A stretch of DNA of 64,000 bases from Streptomyces sp. WM6386 (GTDB taxonomy: Bacteria; Actinomycetota; Actinomycetes; Streptomycetales; Streptomycetaceae): NCBI RefSeq assembly GCF_000972385.1, contig NZ_JXTE01000032.1, positions 52,515 through 116,514 on the forward strand. Reading direction: 5' to 3'. A model generated the notes under the pieces. It made no database searches and was not told the DNA's origin. It was given only the letters and a program-made list of their open reading frames with translations. A program made the translations under genes and the position numbers. Below are positions 31,012 to 40,487 of the stretch, piece after piece (the first letter of the stretch is position 1; each line of letters opens with the position of its first letter).

Positions 31012-31917
31012 TTACCAGCCGCGGTTGGCGTAGCGCTCGGCCTCGGGGAGGGTGTCGCAGTTGATGCCGACCATGGCCTCGCCCAGGTTGCGGGACGCGT
31101 CCGCGATGATCTTCGGGTCGTCGTAGAAGGTGGTGGCCTTCACGATGGCGGCGGCGCGCTTGGCCGGGTCGCCGGACTTGAAGATGCCGGAGCCGACGAA
31201 GACGCCCTCGGCGCCGAGCTGGCGCATCAGGGCGGCGTCGGCCGGGGTGGCGACGCCACCGGCGGAGAACAGCACGACCGGGAGCCTGCCGAGCTCGGAG
31301 ACTTCCTTGACGAGCTCGTACGGGGCGCGCAGCTCCTTGGCGGCGGCGTACAGCTCGTTGTTGTCGTAGCCGCGCAGACGGGCGATCTCGTTCTTGATCT
31401 GGCGCAGGTGACGGACGGCCTCGACGACGTTGCCGGTGCCGGCCTCGCCCTTGGAGCGGATCATGGCCGCGCCCTCGGCGATACGGCGCAGGGCCTCACC
31501 GAGGTTGGTGGCGCCGCAGACGAAGGGGGTCGTGAAGGCCCACTTGTCGGAGTGGTTGACCTCGTCGGCCGGGGTGAGGACCTCGGACTCGTCGATGTAG
31601 TCGACGCCGAGCGACTGCAGGACCTGGGCCTCGACGAAGTGGCCGATGCGGGACTTGGCCATCACGGGGATGGAGACCGCCTCGATGATCTCCTCGATCA
31701 TGGTGGGGTCCGACATCCGGGCCACGCCGCCGTCCTTGCGGATGTCGGCGGGGACCCGCTCCAGGGCCATGACGGCCACGGCGCCGGCGTCCTCGGCGAT
31801 CTTCGCCTGCTCGGCGTTGACCACGTCCATGATCACGCCGCCCTTGAGCTGCTCGGCCATGCCGCGCTTCACACGGGCGGTGCCGGTCTCGAAAGCCTGG
31901 TTCTCGGTGCTGGACAC
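31012..31917 (-). CDS. pdxS: pyridoxal 5'-phosphate synthase subunit PdxS
   Basis: The 301-residue TIM-barrel enzyme makes PLP from ribose 5-phosphate, glyceraldehyde 3-phosphate and ammonia. Asp31 ([12 protein letters not shown]) and Lys88 ([10 protein letters not shown]) are the catalytic pair; [14 protein letters not shown] binds phosphate. GTG start with GAGG upstream. Forms the 12+12 complex with PdxT, encoded next. Confidence 0.97.
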   Translation of the reverse strand: MSSTENQAFETGTARVKRGMAEQLKGGVIMDVVNAEQAKIAEDAGAVAVMALERVPADIRKDGGVARMSDPTMIEEIIEAVSIPVMAKSRIGHFVEAQVLQSLGVDYIDESEVLTPADEVNHSDKWAFTTPFVCGATNLGEALRRIAEGAAMIRSKGEAGTGNVVEAVRHLRQIKNEIARLRGYDNNELYAAAKELRAPYELVKEVSELGRLPVVLFSAGGVATPADAALMRQLGAEGVFVGSGIFKSGDPAKRAAAIVKATTFYDDPKIIADASRNLGEAMVGINCDTLPEAERYANRGW

Positions 31918-32033
31918 GGGTTGACCTCGCTGATGTGAAAAGAGGATTTCTGCAGCACCGAGGAAACGTGAAGAGAGCAGTCCACAGCAAGGGCCAATGG
32001 AGAGCCGGTGGATCGTTTTCCGAGCGGGCGCGG

Positions 32034-32576
32034 CTACGCGGTCCGGTCCACCAGGGCCACAGGAGGCTCGTCGTCCATCTCGAACGCCATCGGGAACGGG
32101 GCGTGGCCCGCCAGCCGGAACCAGCGGACCTTGCGGTGGCGTCGCAGGGCACGGGCGGCCCGTACGGCGTCGTTGTGGAAGCGCCGGGCCATCGGCACCC
32201 GGCGCACCGCCTCGGTCAGCTCCCGGACGGCCTCCACTCCCCCGGGTGCCTCCCGCACCGTCTCCACCTGCGGAGTCTCCGCGAAGACGGCCCGCAGGGC
32301 CTGGGTCAGCTCGCTCTCGGCGACCTCCCGTTGCTCCTCCTCGGCCTGCCGCGCGGCGTGCGCCGCCTCGTAGAGCACGATCGAGGCGGCCGGGTCGAGG
32401 ACACCGGAGGTCGCCAGTTCCTGGGTCACCGAGGCGCGCCGCAGCAGCTGCGCGTCCAGCGCGGCACGGGCGGCGTCGATCCGGGCGTGCAGCCGGTCCA
32501 GTCGTCCTGCGGTCCAGCTCAAGTAGAGGCCGATCGCGATCAGGGCGACGAGGATCCAGATGAGGGTTGAGGTCAC
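32034..32576 (-). CDS. membrane-anchored protein of unknown function (LemA-like layout)
   Basis: The 180-residue product has an N-terminal membrane segment (3-20, [18 protein letters not shown]) followed by a helical region with [22 protein letters not shown], like LemA proteins but shorter. I recognise it as a conserved actinobacterial protein lying downstream of pimA; no function is known. GTG start without an obvious Shine-Dalgarno. It starts 44 bases after pimA and probably belongs to the pgsA operon. Confidence 0.7.
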   Translation of the reverse strand: MTSTLIWILVALIAIGLYLSWTAGRLDRLHARIDAARAALDAQLLRRASVTQELATSGVLDPAASIVLYEAAHAARQAEEEQREVAESELTQALRAVFAETPQVETVREAPGGVEAVRELTEAVRRVPMARRFHNDAVRAARALRRHRKVRWFRLAGHAPFPMAFEMDDEPPVALVDRTA

Positions 32577-32620
32577 GGGCGCAAAGGTTACCGACGTACG
32601 GCCCCGGTCTTACGCGCCCC

Positions 32621-33790
32621 TCAGTCCCGCGCCAGCCCGAACCGCGACAACAGGCTCGTGGTGCGGTCGTCCTCGGCCGCTGCCACCGCCGCCGCGCCCG
32701 CCGTCACCGTCTCGTACACCGACAGGATGTCCGCGCCGACCGTCGACCAGTCGAACCGCCGTACGTGGGCGCTCCCGCGTTCCCGCAGTTCGGCCCTCCG
32801 CTCCGGATCCGCCAGCAGCCGCAGCGCCGCGTCGGCCAGGGCGTCGGCGTCCTCGTTGGCGAAGAGTTCGCCCGCCGCACCCTGGTCGAGCACCTGGGCG
32901 AAGGCGTCCAGGTCCGAGGCGAGGACCGGGGCCCCCGCAGACATCGCCTCGACCAGGATGATCCCGAAGCTCTCGCCGCCGGTGTTGGGAGCGACGTACA
33001 GGTCGACGCTGCGCAGGAAGCGCGCCTTGTCCTCGTCGCTGACCATGCCGAGGAACTCCACACGCGAGCGGAGTTCGGCCGGCAGGTTCTCCACGGCCTC
33101 CTCCTCGTCGCCGCGTCCGGCGACCAGGAGCCGGGTCTGCGGGCGCTCGGCGAGGATCTTGGGCAGCGCCTTCATCAGCACCGGCAGGCCCTTGCGGGGC
33201 TCGTCGATGCGTCCGACGAAGCCGAGGGTGTCGCCCTGCCACTCGGGGTTGGGCTCGGCCTTGGCGAAGAAGTCGACGTCGACGCCGTTCGGGATGACGA
33301 CCGCGTCCCCGCCGAGGTGCTCCACCAGCGTGCGGCGGGCGTACTCGCTCACCGCGATGCGCGCGCTGATCTTCTCCAGGGCGGCCTGGAGGATGGAGTA
33401 CGCGGCGATCATGGCCTTGGAACGCGGGTTCGAGGTGTGGAAGGTCGCGACGAGCGGCCCCTGCGCCGCCCAGCAGGCCAGCAGGCCCAGGGAGGGCGAG
33501 GACGGCTCGTGGATGTGGACGACGTCGAACTCTCCGTCGTGCAGCCAGCGGCGCACGCGCGCGGCGCTGAGGAAGCCGAAGTTCAGCCGGGCCACCGAGC
33601 CGTTGTAGGGCACCGGCACCGCGCGGCCCGCCGAGACGACGTAGGACGGCAGCGGGGTGTCGTCGTCGGCCGGGGCCAGGACGGACACGTCGTGGCCGAG
33701 GCGGATGAAGTACTCGGCGAGATCGCGGATGTGGAACTGGACGCCGCCCGGCACGTCCCAGGAGTACGGGCAGACGATGCCGATCCTCAC
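32621..33790 (-). CDS. pimA: phosphatidylinositol alpha-mannosyltransferase PimA
   Basis: The 389-residue GT4 enzyme transfers mannose from GDP-mannose to phosphatidylinositol, the first step to phosphatidylinositol mannosides. The N-terminus [18 protein letters not shown], the stretch [16 protein letters not shown], the loop [13 protein letters not shown] and the donor-site motif [16 protein letters not shown] are close to mycobacterial PimA from memory. GTG start overlaps the acyltransferase stop (GTGA). Gene order pgsA-acyltransferase-pimA is the same as in mycobacteria. Confidence 0.92.
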   Translation of the reverse strand: MRIGIVCPYSWDVPGGVQFHIRDLAEYFIRLGHDVSVLAPADDDTPLPSYVVSAGRAVPVPYNGSVARLNFGFLSAARVRRWLHDGEFDVVHIHEPSSPSLGLLACWAAQGPLVATFHTSNPRSKAMIAAYSILQAALEKISARIAVSEYARRTLVEHLGGDAVVIPNGVDVDFFAKAEPNPEWQGDTLGFVGRIDEPRKGLPVLMKALPKILAERPQTRLLVAGRGDEEEAVENLPAELRSRVEFLGMVSDEDKARFLRSVDLYVAPNTGGESFGIILVEAMSAGAPVLASDLDAFAQVLDQGAAGELFANEDADALADAALRLLADPERRAELRERGSAHVRRFDWSTVGADILSVYETVTAGAAAVAAAEDDRTTSLLSRFGLARD

Positions 33791-34695
33791 GAAGGCCCCT
33801 TACTGGGGTCGAGATCCTTGAGCCACAACCGCTGCAGCATGTGCCAGTCCTCCGGATGGTCGGCGATCCCCGAGGCGAAGGCATCGGCCAGCGCCTGTGC
33901 CATGACAGACGTCTTCTCGGCGCGGGTACCTGTCTCGGGTACCTCGACCGGGGGGTGCACCCTGCCCCGCATGACGGGCGAGTCGTCGTACCAGAGCGTC
34001 ACCGGCAGCAGCAGCGCTCCGGTCTGCTGGGCGAGGAGCGCCGGGCCCGCGGGGATCCGGGTCGCCTCGCCGAAGAACTGGACCTCCACGCCGGAGGAGG
34101 ACAGGTCGCGCTCGGCGACCAGGCAGACCAGGCCGCCGTCGCGCAGCCGCCGGGCCAGGGTGCCGAAGGCGGTGCCGCCGCTGTGCGGCAGGACCTCCAT
34201 GCCGAGGCCCTCGCGGTAGGCGACGAACCGGTCGTACAACGTCTCCGGCTTGAGCCGTTCGGCGACGGTCGTGAACGGCGTCTCCAGCGTGGTGGTGACC
34301 CAGGCGCCGGCGAGGTCCCAGTTGGCCATGTGCGGCAGCGCCAGGACGACGCCCCGGCCGGAGGCGAGGCCCTCGGTCAGGTGATGCACGTCCTTGGGGT
34401 CGAAGCCGCCCCTGATGCGCTCCTTGCTCCAGGCGGGCAGCCGGAAGGACTCCATCCAGTAGCGCAGATACGAGCGCATGCCCGCGCGGGACAGTTCGGC
34501 GAGGCGCTCGGGGGTCGCGTCGGGCACCACGCGCGCGTAGTTGCTCTCCAGCCGCTGCACGCCCTTGCCACGCTGTTTCCAGGCGAGATCGGCGATGGTC
34601 CGGCCGAGGCGTACGGCGACCGGCTCGGGGAGCGTCTTCACCGCTCCCCAGCCGAGGCCGTACAGCGTGTCGGTGAGCCGGTCCTGGGCACTCAC
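33787..34695 (-). CDS. phosphatidylinositol mannoside acyltransferase (PatA-like)
   Basis: The 302-residue LpxL/HtrB-type acyltransferase has the catalytic HX4D motif HMANWD (H122, D127), a CLVAERDLSSSGVEVQFFGE stretch and LLPVTLWYDDSP. By position and family it should acylate the mannose of PIM. Membrane-associated through its N-terminus. GTGA overlaps join it to pgsA upstream and pimA downstream. Confidence 0.88.
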   Translation of the reverse strand: MSAQDRLTDTLYGLGWGAVKTLPEPVAVRLGRTIADLAWKQRGKGVQRLESNYARVVPDATPERLAELSRAGMRSYLRYWMESFRLPAWSKERIRGGFDPKDVHHLTEGLASGRGVVLALPHMANWDLAGAWVTTTLETPFTTVAERLKPETLYDRFVAYREGLGMEVLPHSGGTAFGTLARRLRDGGLVCLVAERDLSSSGVEVQFFGEATRIPAGPALLAQQTGALLLPVTLWYDDSPVMRGRVHPPVEVPETGTRAEKTSVMAQALADAFASGIADHPEDWHMLQRLWLKDLDPSKGPS

Positions 34696-35363
34696 TTCGC
34701 CGCCTCGCTCCCCTGGGTCTCCTGCGGGGTGGCCGCGTCGGCCTCCGCCGCCTCACGGCGGACCGTGACGACGCGCTGGATCAGCGTGACCAGGCTGCCG
34801 ACGGCGACGATCCACAGGGCGACCGGCAGCAGGTACTGGATGCCCGGCACACCGAACTTGTGCAGACCCGCGAGACCGGCCGCGACCAGGGAGATCACCA
34901 GCCGCTCGGCCCGCTCGACGAGACCGTTGACGGCGACCGGCAGACCGATCGACTCGCCCCGGGCCTTGGTGTACGACACCACCTGGCCGCTCGCCAGACA
35001 GAAGATCGAGACGGCGCACAGGACGAGGTCGTCACCGCCACCGGCGTACCAGAGGATGAAGCCGCCGAAGATCGCCCCGTCGGCGACCCGGTCCAGCGTG
35101 GAGTCCAGAAAGGCGCCCCAGCGGCTGGAACGGCCGAGCTGGCGGGCCATGTTGCCGTCGACCAGATCCGAGAACACGAACAGCGTGATCACGATCGTGC
35201 CCCAGAAGAACTCGCCCATGGGGAAGAAGACCAGCGCCCCCGCGACCACCCCCGCGGTACCCAGCAGCGTCACCGTGTCGGGACTGACGCCCCTTCTGAT
35301 GAGAAATGCGGCGAACGGCGTGAGGACACGCGTGAAGAATGCACGCGCGTACTTGTTCAGCAT
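34692..35363 (-). CDS. pgsA: phosphatidylinositol phosphate synthase (CDP-alcohol phosphatidyltransferase)
   Basis: The 223-residue membrane enzyme joins CDP-diacylglycerol with inositol phosphate. The CDP-alcohol motif D-G-x2-A-R-x8-G-x3-D-x3-D is complete (starting DLVDGNMARQ and ending FLDSTLDRVAD). Six membrane helices are likely. The ATG at 35363 with GGGAAGG upstream gives MLNKYARAFFTRVL, the usual start. First gene of the PIM operon, divergent from the EF-G2-like gene. Confidence 0.9.
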   Translation of the reverse strand: MLNKYARAFFTRVLTPFAAFLIRRGVSPDTVTLLGTAGVVAGALVFFPMGEFFWGTIVITLFVFSDLVDGNMARQLGRSSRWGAFLDSTLDRVADGAIFGGFILWYAGGGDDLVLCAVSIFCLASGQVVSYTKARGESIGLPVAVNGLVERAERLVISLVAAGLAGLHKFGVPGIQYLLPVALWIVAVGSLVTLIQRVVTVRREAAEADAATPQETQGSEAAK

Positions 35364-35578
35364 GGCCTTCCCGAGGGTCGGTGTGGCCGCGCGGCCCCTG
35401 CTGGCCACCGGCTGGCCCATCGTAGCCACGCGCGCGCATGTGCGAACGCCGGGCACTCGCGCCCCGTGTCACGGCCGCATGGCATACGGGTAACGGCAGG
35501 ATCGCGTCCGCCGTATGGACGCACCGTGACGGGAGTGGAAAGCTCGAAGAACCGCGGGCGTCACCGGAGCCGCCATCG

Positions 35579-35612
35579 CTGGGGGCACCTCCCGGACGAA
35601 GTCTGGGGGAGG
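35579..35612. repeat. Streptomyces intergenic hairpin element
   Basis: The stretch from CTGGGGGCACCTCCCGGACG to TCTGGGGGAGG contains arms CCTCCC and GGGAGG. I recognise this arrangement as a frequent intergenic motif in Streptomyces. It lies in the divergent gap between pgsA and the EF-G2-like gene, 47 bases before the latter's start, inside its likely leader. The rest of the gap (35364-35578) shows no gene. Confidence 0.5.
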
Positions 35613-35658
35613 ATCCGCAGCGCCCACAGTGACCTCACCGTGCACGGGAGGCAAGGCC

Positions 35659-37854
35659 ATGGGCGACAAGGCGAACGCACACCCCGGAGCCGCCGGCAGG
35701 GCAACAGCGGCCGACCACCCCGCGTCCGTACGGAATGTGGTGCTGGTCGGCCACTCCGGATCGGGCAAGACGACATTGGTGGAAGCTCTCGCGCTGACAG
35801 CGGGGGCGGTGAACAGGGCGGGCCGCGTGGAGGACGGCGGCACCGTCTCCGACTACGACGAGATCGAACACCGGCAGAACCGTTCGGTGCAGCTCTCCCT
35901 GGTGCCCGTCGCATGGGACGGCATCAAGGTCAATCTCCTCGACACTCCCGGATACGCCGACTTCGTCGGTGAACTGAGGGCCGGTCTGCGAGCGGCGGAC
36001 GCGGCCCTTTTCGTCGTCTCGGCCTCCGACGGCGTGGACGGCTCGACCCGCATGGTGTGGGAGGAGTGCGCGGCCGTCGGCATGCCGCGGGCGCTCGTGA
36101 TCACACACCTGGAGTCCGCGCGGGCGGACTTCGAGGCGATGACACGGACCTGTGCTCAGGCGTTCGGCGGGGACGACCCCGACGCCGTGCTCCCCCTGTA
36201 TCTGCCGCTGCACGGCCCGCAGGGGCCGGACGGGCACGCACCCGTGACCGGTCTGACCGGACTCCTGTCGCAGAAACTGTTCGACTACTCCTGCGGTGAG
36301 CGCAAGGAGTCCGAGCCGGGCGAGGACCAGCTGCCGGAGATCGAGGAGGCCCGCAACCGGCTGATCGAGGGGATCATCGCCGAGAGCGAGGACGAGACCC
36401 TCATGGACCGCTACCTCGGCGGCGAACAGGTCGACGTCAAGACACTGATCGAGGACCTGGAGCGGGCCGTCGCACGCGGCGTCTTCTTCCCCGTCCTCGC
36501 CGCCGCCCCCGCGGCCGACGGCGCCAAGCAGGGGCTCGGCACCGTCGAGGTGCTGGAGCTCATCACCCGGGGCTTCCCGACCCCCTTCGAACACCCCACG
36601 CCGGGTGTCACCACCATCGACGGCACACCGCGCGAGGTGAAGGCCTGCGACACGGACGGCCCGCTGGTCGCGGAGGTCGTCAAGACATCCTCCGACCCCT
36701 ACGTCGGGCGCGTCTCCCTCGTCCGCATCTTCTCCGGCACGCTGCGCCCCGACGAGACGGTGCACGTCTCCGGACACGGTCTGGCCGACCGCGGGCACGA
36801 GGACCACGACGTCGACGAACGCGTCGGCGCACTGTCCACCCCGTTCGGCAAACAACAACGCCCGGTGACGCACGCCATCGCCGGCGACCTGGTGTGCGTG
36901 GCCAAGCTGAACCGCGCGGAGACCGGCGACACCCTCTCGGCCAAGGACGACCCGCTCCTGATGGAGCCCTGGGAGATGCCCGACCCGCTGCTGCCGCTCG
37001 CCATCGAGGCGCACAGCAAGGCCGACGAGGACAAGCTCTCGCAGGGCCTGAGCCGGCTGGTGGCCGAGGACCCGACCATGCGGCTCGAACAGAACCAGGA
37101 CACCCACCAGGTGGTCCTGTGGTGCCTGGGCGAGGCACACGCCGACGTGGCGCTGGAGCGGCTGCGCAGCCGGTACGGCGTCCAGGTCGACGTCGTACCG
37201 CACAAGGTCTCCCTCCGGGAGACGTTCGCCGACAGGTCGGCGGGCCGCGGCCGGCATGTGAAGCAGTCCGGCGGGCACGGGCAGTTCGCCATCTGCGCGA
37301 TCGAGGTGGAGCCGCTGCCGGGCGGCTCGGGCATCGAGTTCGTGGACAAGGTCGTCGGCGGCGCGGTGCCCCGGCAGTTCATCCCCTCCGTCGAGAAGGG
37401 TGTGCGGGCCCAGGCCGCCAAGGGTGTCGCGGCCGGCTACGCGCTCATCGACGTACGGATCACACTGCTCGACGGCAAGGCGCACTCGGTGGACTCCTCC
37501 GACGCCGCGTTCCAGACGGCCGGCGCACTGGCGCTGCGGGAGGCTGCGGCGGACGCGAAGATCCACCTTCTCGAACCGGTGGCCGAGGTGAGCGTTCTGG
37601 TCGGCGACGACTACGTGGGCGCCGTGATGAGCGACCTGTCCGGGCGGCGCGGCCGGGTGCTCGGCACCGAGCAGACCAGCGGGAACCGCACCGTCGTCAA
37701 GGCCGAGGTACCGGAGATCGAGATCGGCCGGTACGCCGTCGACCTGCGCTCCCTGTCGCACGGCACGGCACGCTTCAACCGCTCCTACGCACGGCACGAA
37801 CCCATGCCGCCGCAGATCGCCGAGAGGATCCGTGAAGAGGCGCGCGACTCCTAG
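35659..37854 (+). CDS. elongation factor G-like GTPase (EF-G2 type)
   Basis: The 731-residue protein has all EF-G domains: G1 GHSGSGKT (31-38), G3 DTPGY (95-99), then domains II-V with GGHGQFAICAIEVEPLPGG and ARFNRSYARHEPMP. The G4 motif, NKxD in canonical EF-G, reads THLE (149-152), so guanine selection is probably altered. Mycobacterial EF-G2 is reported not to have ribosome-dependent GTPase activity; this protein is probably of the same kind and does not replace EF-G. ATG 35659 has GGGAGG at good spacing. It is followed by a terminator. Confidence 0.88.
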   Translation: MGDKANAHPGAAGRATAADHPASVRNVVLVGHSGSGKTTLVEALALTAGAVNRAGRVEDGGTVSDYDEIEHRQNRSVQLSLVPVAWDGIKVNLLDTPGYADFVGELRAGLRAADAALFVVSASDGVDGSTRMVWEECAAVGMPRALVITHLESARADFEAMTRTCAQAFGGDDPDAVLPLYLPLHGPQGPDGHAPVTGLTGLLSQKLFDYSCGERKESEPGEDQLPEIEEARNRLIEGIIAESEDETLMDRYLGGEQVDVKTLIEDLERAVARGVFFPVLAAAPAADGAKQGLGTVEVLELITRGFPTPFEHPTPGVTTIDGTPREVKACDTDGPLVAEVVKTSSDPYVGRVSLVRIFSGTLRPDETVHVSGHGLADRGHEDHDVDERVGALSTPFGKQQRPVTHAIAGDLVCVAKLNRAETGDTLSAKDDPLLMEPWEMPDPLLPLAIEAHSKADEDKLSQGLSRLVAEDPTMRLEQNQDTHQVVLWCLGEAHADVALERLRSRYGVQVDVVPHKVSLRETFADRSAGRGRHVKQSGGHGQFAICAIEVEPLPGGSGIEFVDKVVGGAVPRQFIPSVEKGVRAQAAKGVAAGYALIDVRITLLDGKAHSVDSSDAAFQTAGALALREAAADAKIHLLEPVAEVSVLVGDDYVGAVMSDLSGRRGRVLGTEQTSGNRTVVKAEVPEIEIGRYAVDLRSLSHGTARFNRSYARHEPMPPQIAERIREEARDS

Positions 37855-37906
37855 AAGTTGGCGCGGGGCACACTGCAAGTGGCTTTCCTGGAACGCTCCC
37901 CTCCGA

Positions 37907-37936
37907 GTCGGCGGGCGGCTTCGGCCGTCCGCCGAC
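37907..37936. terminator. terminator of the EF-G2-like gene
   Basis: Thirteen-base arms (GTCGGCGGGCGGC and GCCGTCCGCCGAC, one G-T pair) around a TTCG loop lie about 50 bases after the stop. Confidence 0.7.
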
Positions 37937-38073
37937 GAATGTCGGTGGCGACGGATACGCTGATGACAGTGATCAAGTCGGGCCCGGATGCCGGGACGGC
38001 CTGATCAACAGGTGTGCGGGGCAAGGAAGTCGGGAAGGCCGCAGGAGCGACCAGGCGGCGATCGGGGGCGGGC

Positions 38074-39741
38074 ATGACCGTTGGGACCGGTTACGAGAGC
38101 GTCTTCGGACCACAGGTTCCGCTCTCGGGCCAGGAGAGCCAGACAGCCACGTTCGCCCTCGCTTCAGCCGCATACCGGGACAATCCGGTCGAAGACATAA
38201 CGAAGGCCAACAGCGAATGGCACGAGACCACGGTCAAGGAGGGCCAGAAGTGGACCGGCGGCCTCTTCAAGCCCAACCTCGGTGAGGCGTTCTCCCGTGC
38301 CGTGATCGAGCGCATGATCGGCCCGGGACGCAAACCCCTCATCCAGTCCTTCGGCACCGAACCGCAGGTCGTCGTCGACCACTGCCTGGCGGCCTACCGC
38401 CTCCGCCGGGAGCGGGACAAACGGCTGTCCGCCGTCATGGTGCTGTGCGGTGTGCTGTTCCTGCCCGGGCTCCTGGTCTGGCTCCTGGTCTTCACGATCC
38501 GCACCACCATCGACAAGAACCCCAACAAGAAGGCCTCCGCCCTCGCCACGGCCCTGCTCGTCGGCGTCGGCGCACTCGCCGTCCTCTTCCTGGTCAAGAT
38601 GCCGTTCACGGGCTTCTGGGGCTGGTACGCACGCGCATGCGTGGTCCTTCCCGTCATCGGCTGGTTCTGGGCCAAGCAGATCTGCGATCGCTCGACGAGG
38701 GACCTACGGGGCCGCTGGGACGGACTGATCGCGGGCAGCAGTGTCGGAGCCCAGGTCCCCGAGGCGGTGCCGAGCAGCCCCGGTGAGACCCAGGCCGAGC
38801 AACTGCGCCAGTCGCTGGCCAGGTTGGGCACCGAGCAGCAGTCCAACTCCGTCTTCTACGCCGGCCCCAAGGGCATCCTGGGCATGGGCACGCGCTGGGG
38901 CAGCTGGCAGCTCGCCGAGGACCTGGTCCAGGCCGACCCCACCCGGGAGATCCACCCGTTCCGCAGCTGGGACGTCATCCGCGCCATCCACGACAAGCTG
39001 CGCATGCTGGAGCGGAACACGATCAACACCGGCGGCTTCCCGAAGGCATCCATACGGCACTGGATCGTCACGCCGATCGGGGAGAACGCCAAGGCGGTGG
39101 CCCGGACCGAGCAGTCGACGGACATCGAGGCGTTCCAGCACCGGGCCCACTCCATACAGGACATCTGCAACAAGCAGCAGTTCGGCAGCGGGGACCGGCA
39201 CTACCTCGGGGTGCAGTGGACGCTGTGGGACGGCCAGTTGATCCTCACGATGATGATCACCGTCACCGTGCTGCACGAGACGCTGCGCATCGAGGTCACC
39301 GGACATGCGCTGGGCCCGGTCAACCCGCTGTTCATGGGCAAGCCCGAGGACCCGACGAGGGACGTCCAGAAGTCGTTCCGGCCCTGGGAGACCCGCAAGG
39401 TGAAGCTCCCGCTGGTCCCCACCAACGAGGTCGTACGTCTCGCCGTCCGCGCCCCGCTCTCCTGGTACCCGCCGCTGCTGAACTGGCTCGGCGGGACGAT
39501 AGCCCTCCCCGAGCCGTTCGGTCTGCGGCACGTCTGGGCCGACAAGCCCTGGCGCCACCGCTTCATGGCCGACGACGCGATGCGCGCCGCGACGCCCGTG
39601 CTGCGCGTGGTGCACGCGGCGGCCATCAAGGTCCTGGAGGACAACGGCGTGGACACGGAGAAGTTCGGCAACCGTTCGGCGTTCCTCAGCACCGCGGTGC
39701 AGGACCCGTCACCGAGGAAGGCCGACCTGTACGACGCGTAG
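38074..39741 (+). CDS. membrane protein of unknown function
   Basis: The 555-residue protein is not recognised. A soluble N-terminal part (1-115), three likely membrane segments (118-142, 155-175, 183-200) and a large C-terminal soluble domain (from 205) are visible. The first and second membrane segments are separated by the basic loop TIRTTIDKNPNKKAS. The C-terminal domain has MITVTVLHETLRIEVTGHAL and ends VQDPSPRKADLYDA. ATG 38074 with GGGGGCGGG upstream. It lies with the EF-G2-like gene between pgsA and the HIT gene, which are closer together in mycobacteria. Confidence 0.7.
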   Translation: MTVGTGYESVFGPQVPLSGQESQTATFALASAAYRDNPVEDITKANSEWHETTVKEGQKWTGGLFKPNLGEAFSRAVIERMIGPGRKPLIQSFGTEPQVVVDHCLAAYRLRRERDKRLSAVMVLCGVLFLPGLLVWLLVFTIRTTIDKNPNKKASALATALLVGVGALAVLFLVKMPFTGFWGWYARACVVLPVIGWFWAKQICDRSTRDLRGRWDGLIAGSSVGAQVPEAVPSSPGETQAEQLRQSLARLGTEQQSNSVFYAGPKGILGMGTRWGSWQLAEDLVQADPTREIHPFRSWDVIRAIHDKLRMLERNTINTGGFPKASIRHWIVTPIGENAKAVARTEQSTDIEAFQHRAHSIQDICNKQQFGSGDRHYLGVQWTLWDGQLILTMMITVTVLHETLRIEVTGHALGPVNPLFMGKPEDPTRDVQKSFRPWETRKVKLPLVPTNEVVRLAVRAPLSWYPPLLNWLGGTIALPEPFGLRHVWADKPWRHRFMADDAMRAATPVLRVVHAAAIKVLEDNGVDTEKFGNRSAFLSTAVQDPSPRKADLYDA

Positions 39742-39830
39742 GCCTCCGGCGGTTCAGCCGCGTGGGTGGGTCTGGGTCCCGGCCCGGGGCCGCGCCCCCG
39801 GACCCCCCTTCAGACCCCCTTCGGCCTGAA

Positions 39831-39861
39831 CGGCCTCGTCCTCGAACGCCGGACGGGCTGG
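39831..39861. repeat. Streptomyces interspersed intergenic motif
   Basis: The sequence GGCCTCGTCCTCGAACGCCG, continuing GACGGGCTGG, is one I recognise as common between Streptomyces genes. It lies in a C-rich gap (39742-39862) that otherwise holds nothing recognisable. Confidence 0.5.
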
Positions 39862-39862
39862 T

Positions 39863-40408
39863 CTATGCAGGCCAGGCGTCCGCCAGCATCTTCCGGGTAT
39901 CGGCGAGCAGTTGCGGCAGCACCCTGGTGTGGCCCACGACCGGCATGAAGTTCGTGTCGCCGCCCCAGCGCGGCACGATGTGCTGGTGGAGGTGGGCGGC
40001 GATACCGGCGCCGGCCACCGTGCCCTGGTTCATGCCGATGTTGAAACCGTGGGCGCCGGACGCGGTGCGCAGCGCGGTCATCGCCTGCTTGGTGAGAGCG
40101 GCGAGCTCGACGGTCTCCGGCTCGGTCAGGTCGGTGTAGTCAGCGACGTGACGGTAGGGCACGACCATCAGGTGGCCGCCGTTGTACGGATACAGATTCA
40201 GCACGGCATACACCTGCTCACCGCGCCGGACGATCAGGCCGTCCTCGTCGGACTTGGCCGGGATGGAGCAGAAGGGGCATCCGTCGTCGGCACCAGGGCC
40301 GGTCGGCTTGTTCTCGCCCTGGATGTAGGCCATCCGATGGGGCGTCCACAGACGCTGGAACGCGTCCTGGGTCCCCACTCCCCACTGCTGCTCCGGCTCA
40401 CTCGTCAT
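39863..40408 (-). CDS. HIT-family nucleotide hydrolase or phosphorylase
   Basis: The 181-residue protein has the histidine triad HLHQHIV in GIAAHLHQHIVPRW and a zinc-type CPFC near residue 45. NLYPYNGGHLMVVPYRH is the HIT N-terminal signature. The mycobacterial relative at this position, next to thrS and pgsA, acts on diadenosine polyphosphates. ATG 40408 was chosen; an ATG four codons upstream (40420) is possible, and neither has a clear Shine-Dalgarno. Confidence 0.88.
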   Translation of the reverse strand: MTSEPEQQWGVGTQDAFQRLWTPHRMAYIQGENKPTGPGADDGCPFCSIPAKSDEDGLIVRRGEQVYAVLNLYPYNGGHLMVVPYRHVADYTDLTEPETVELAALTKQAMTALRTASGAHGFNIGMNQGTVAGAGIAAHLHQHIVPRWGGDTNFMPVVGHTRVLPQLLADTRKMLADAWPA

Positions 40409-40487
40409 GCAGGGAAGCATATGACTTCGCCCGTTCGCGGCGTGTCGGCGGGGTTGCGGCGAAACCCCCTCGGGCCAAGCTGGGCCG

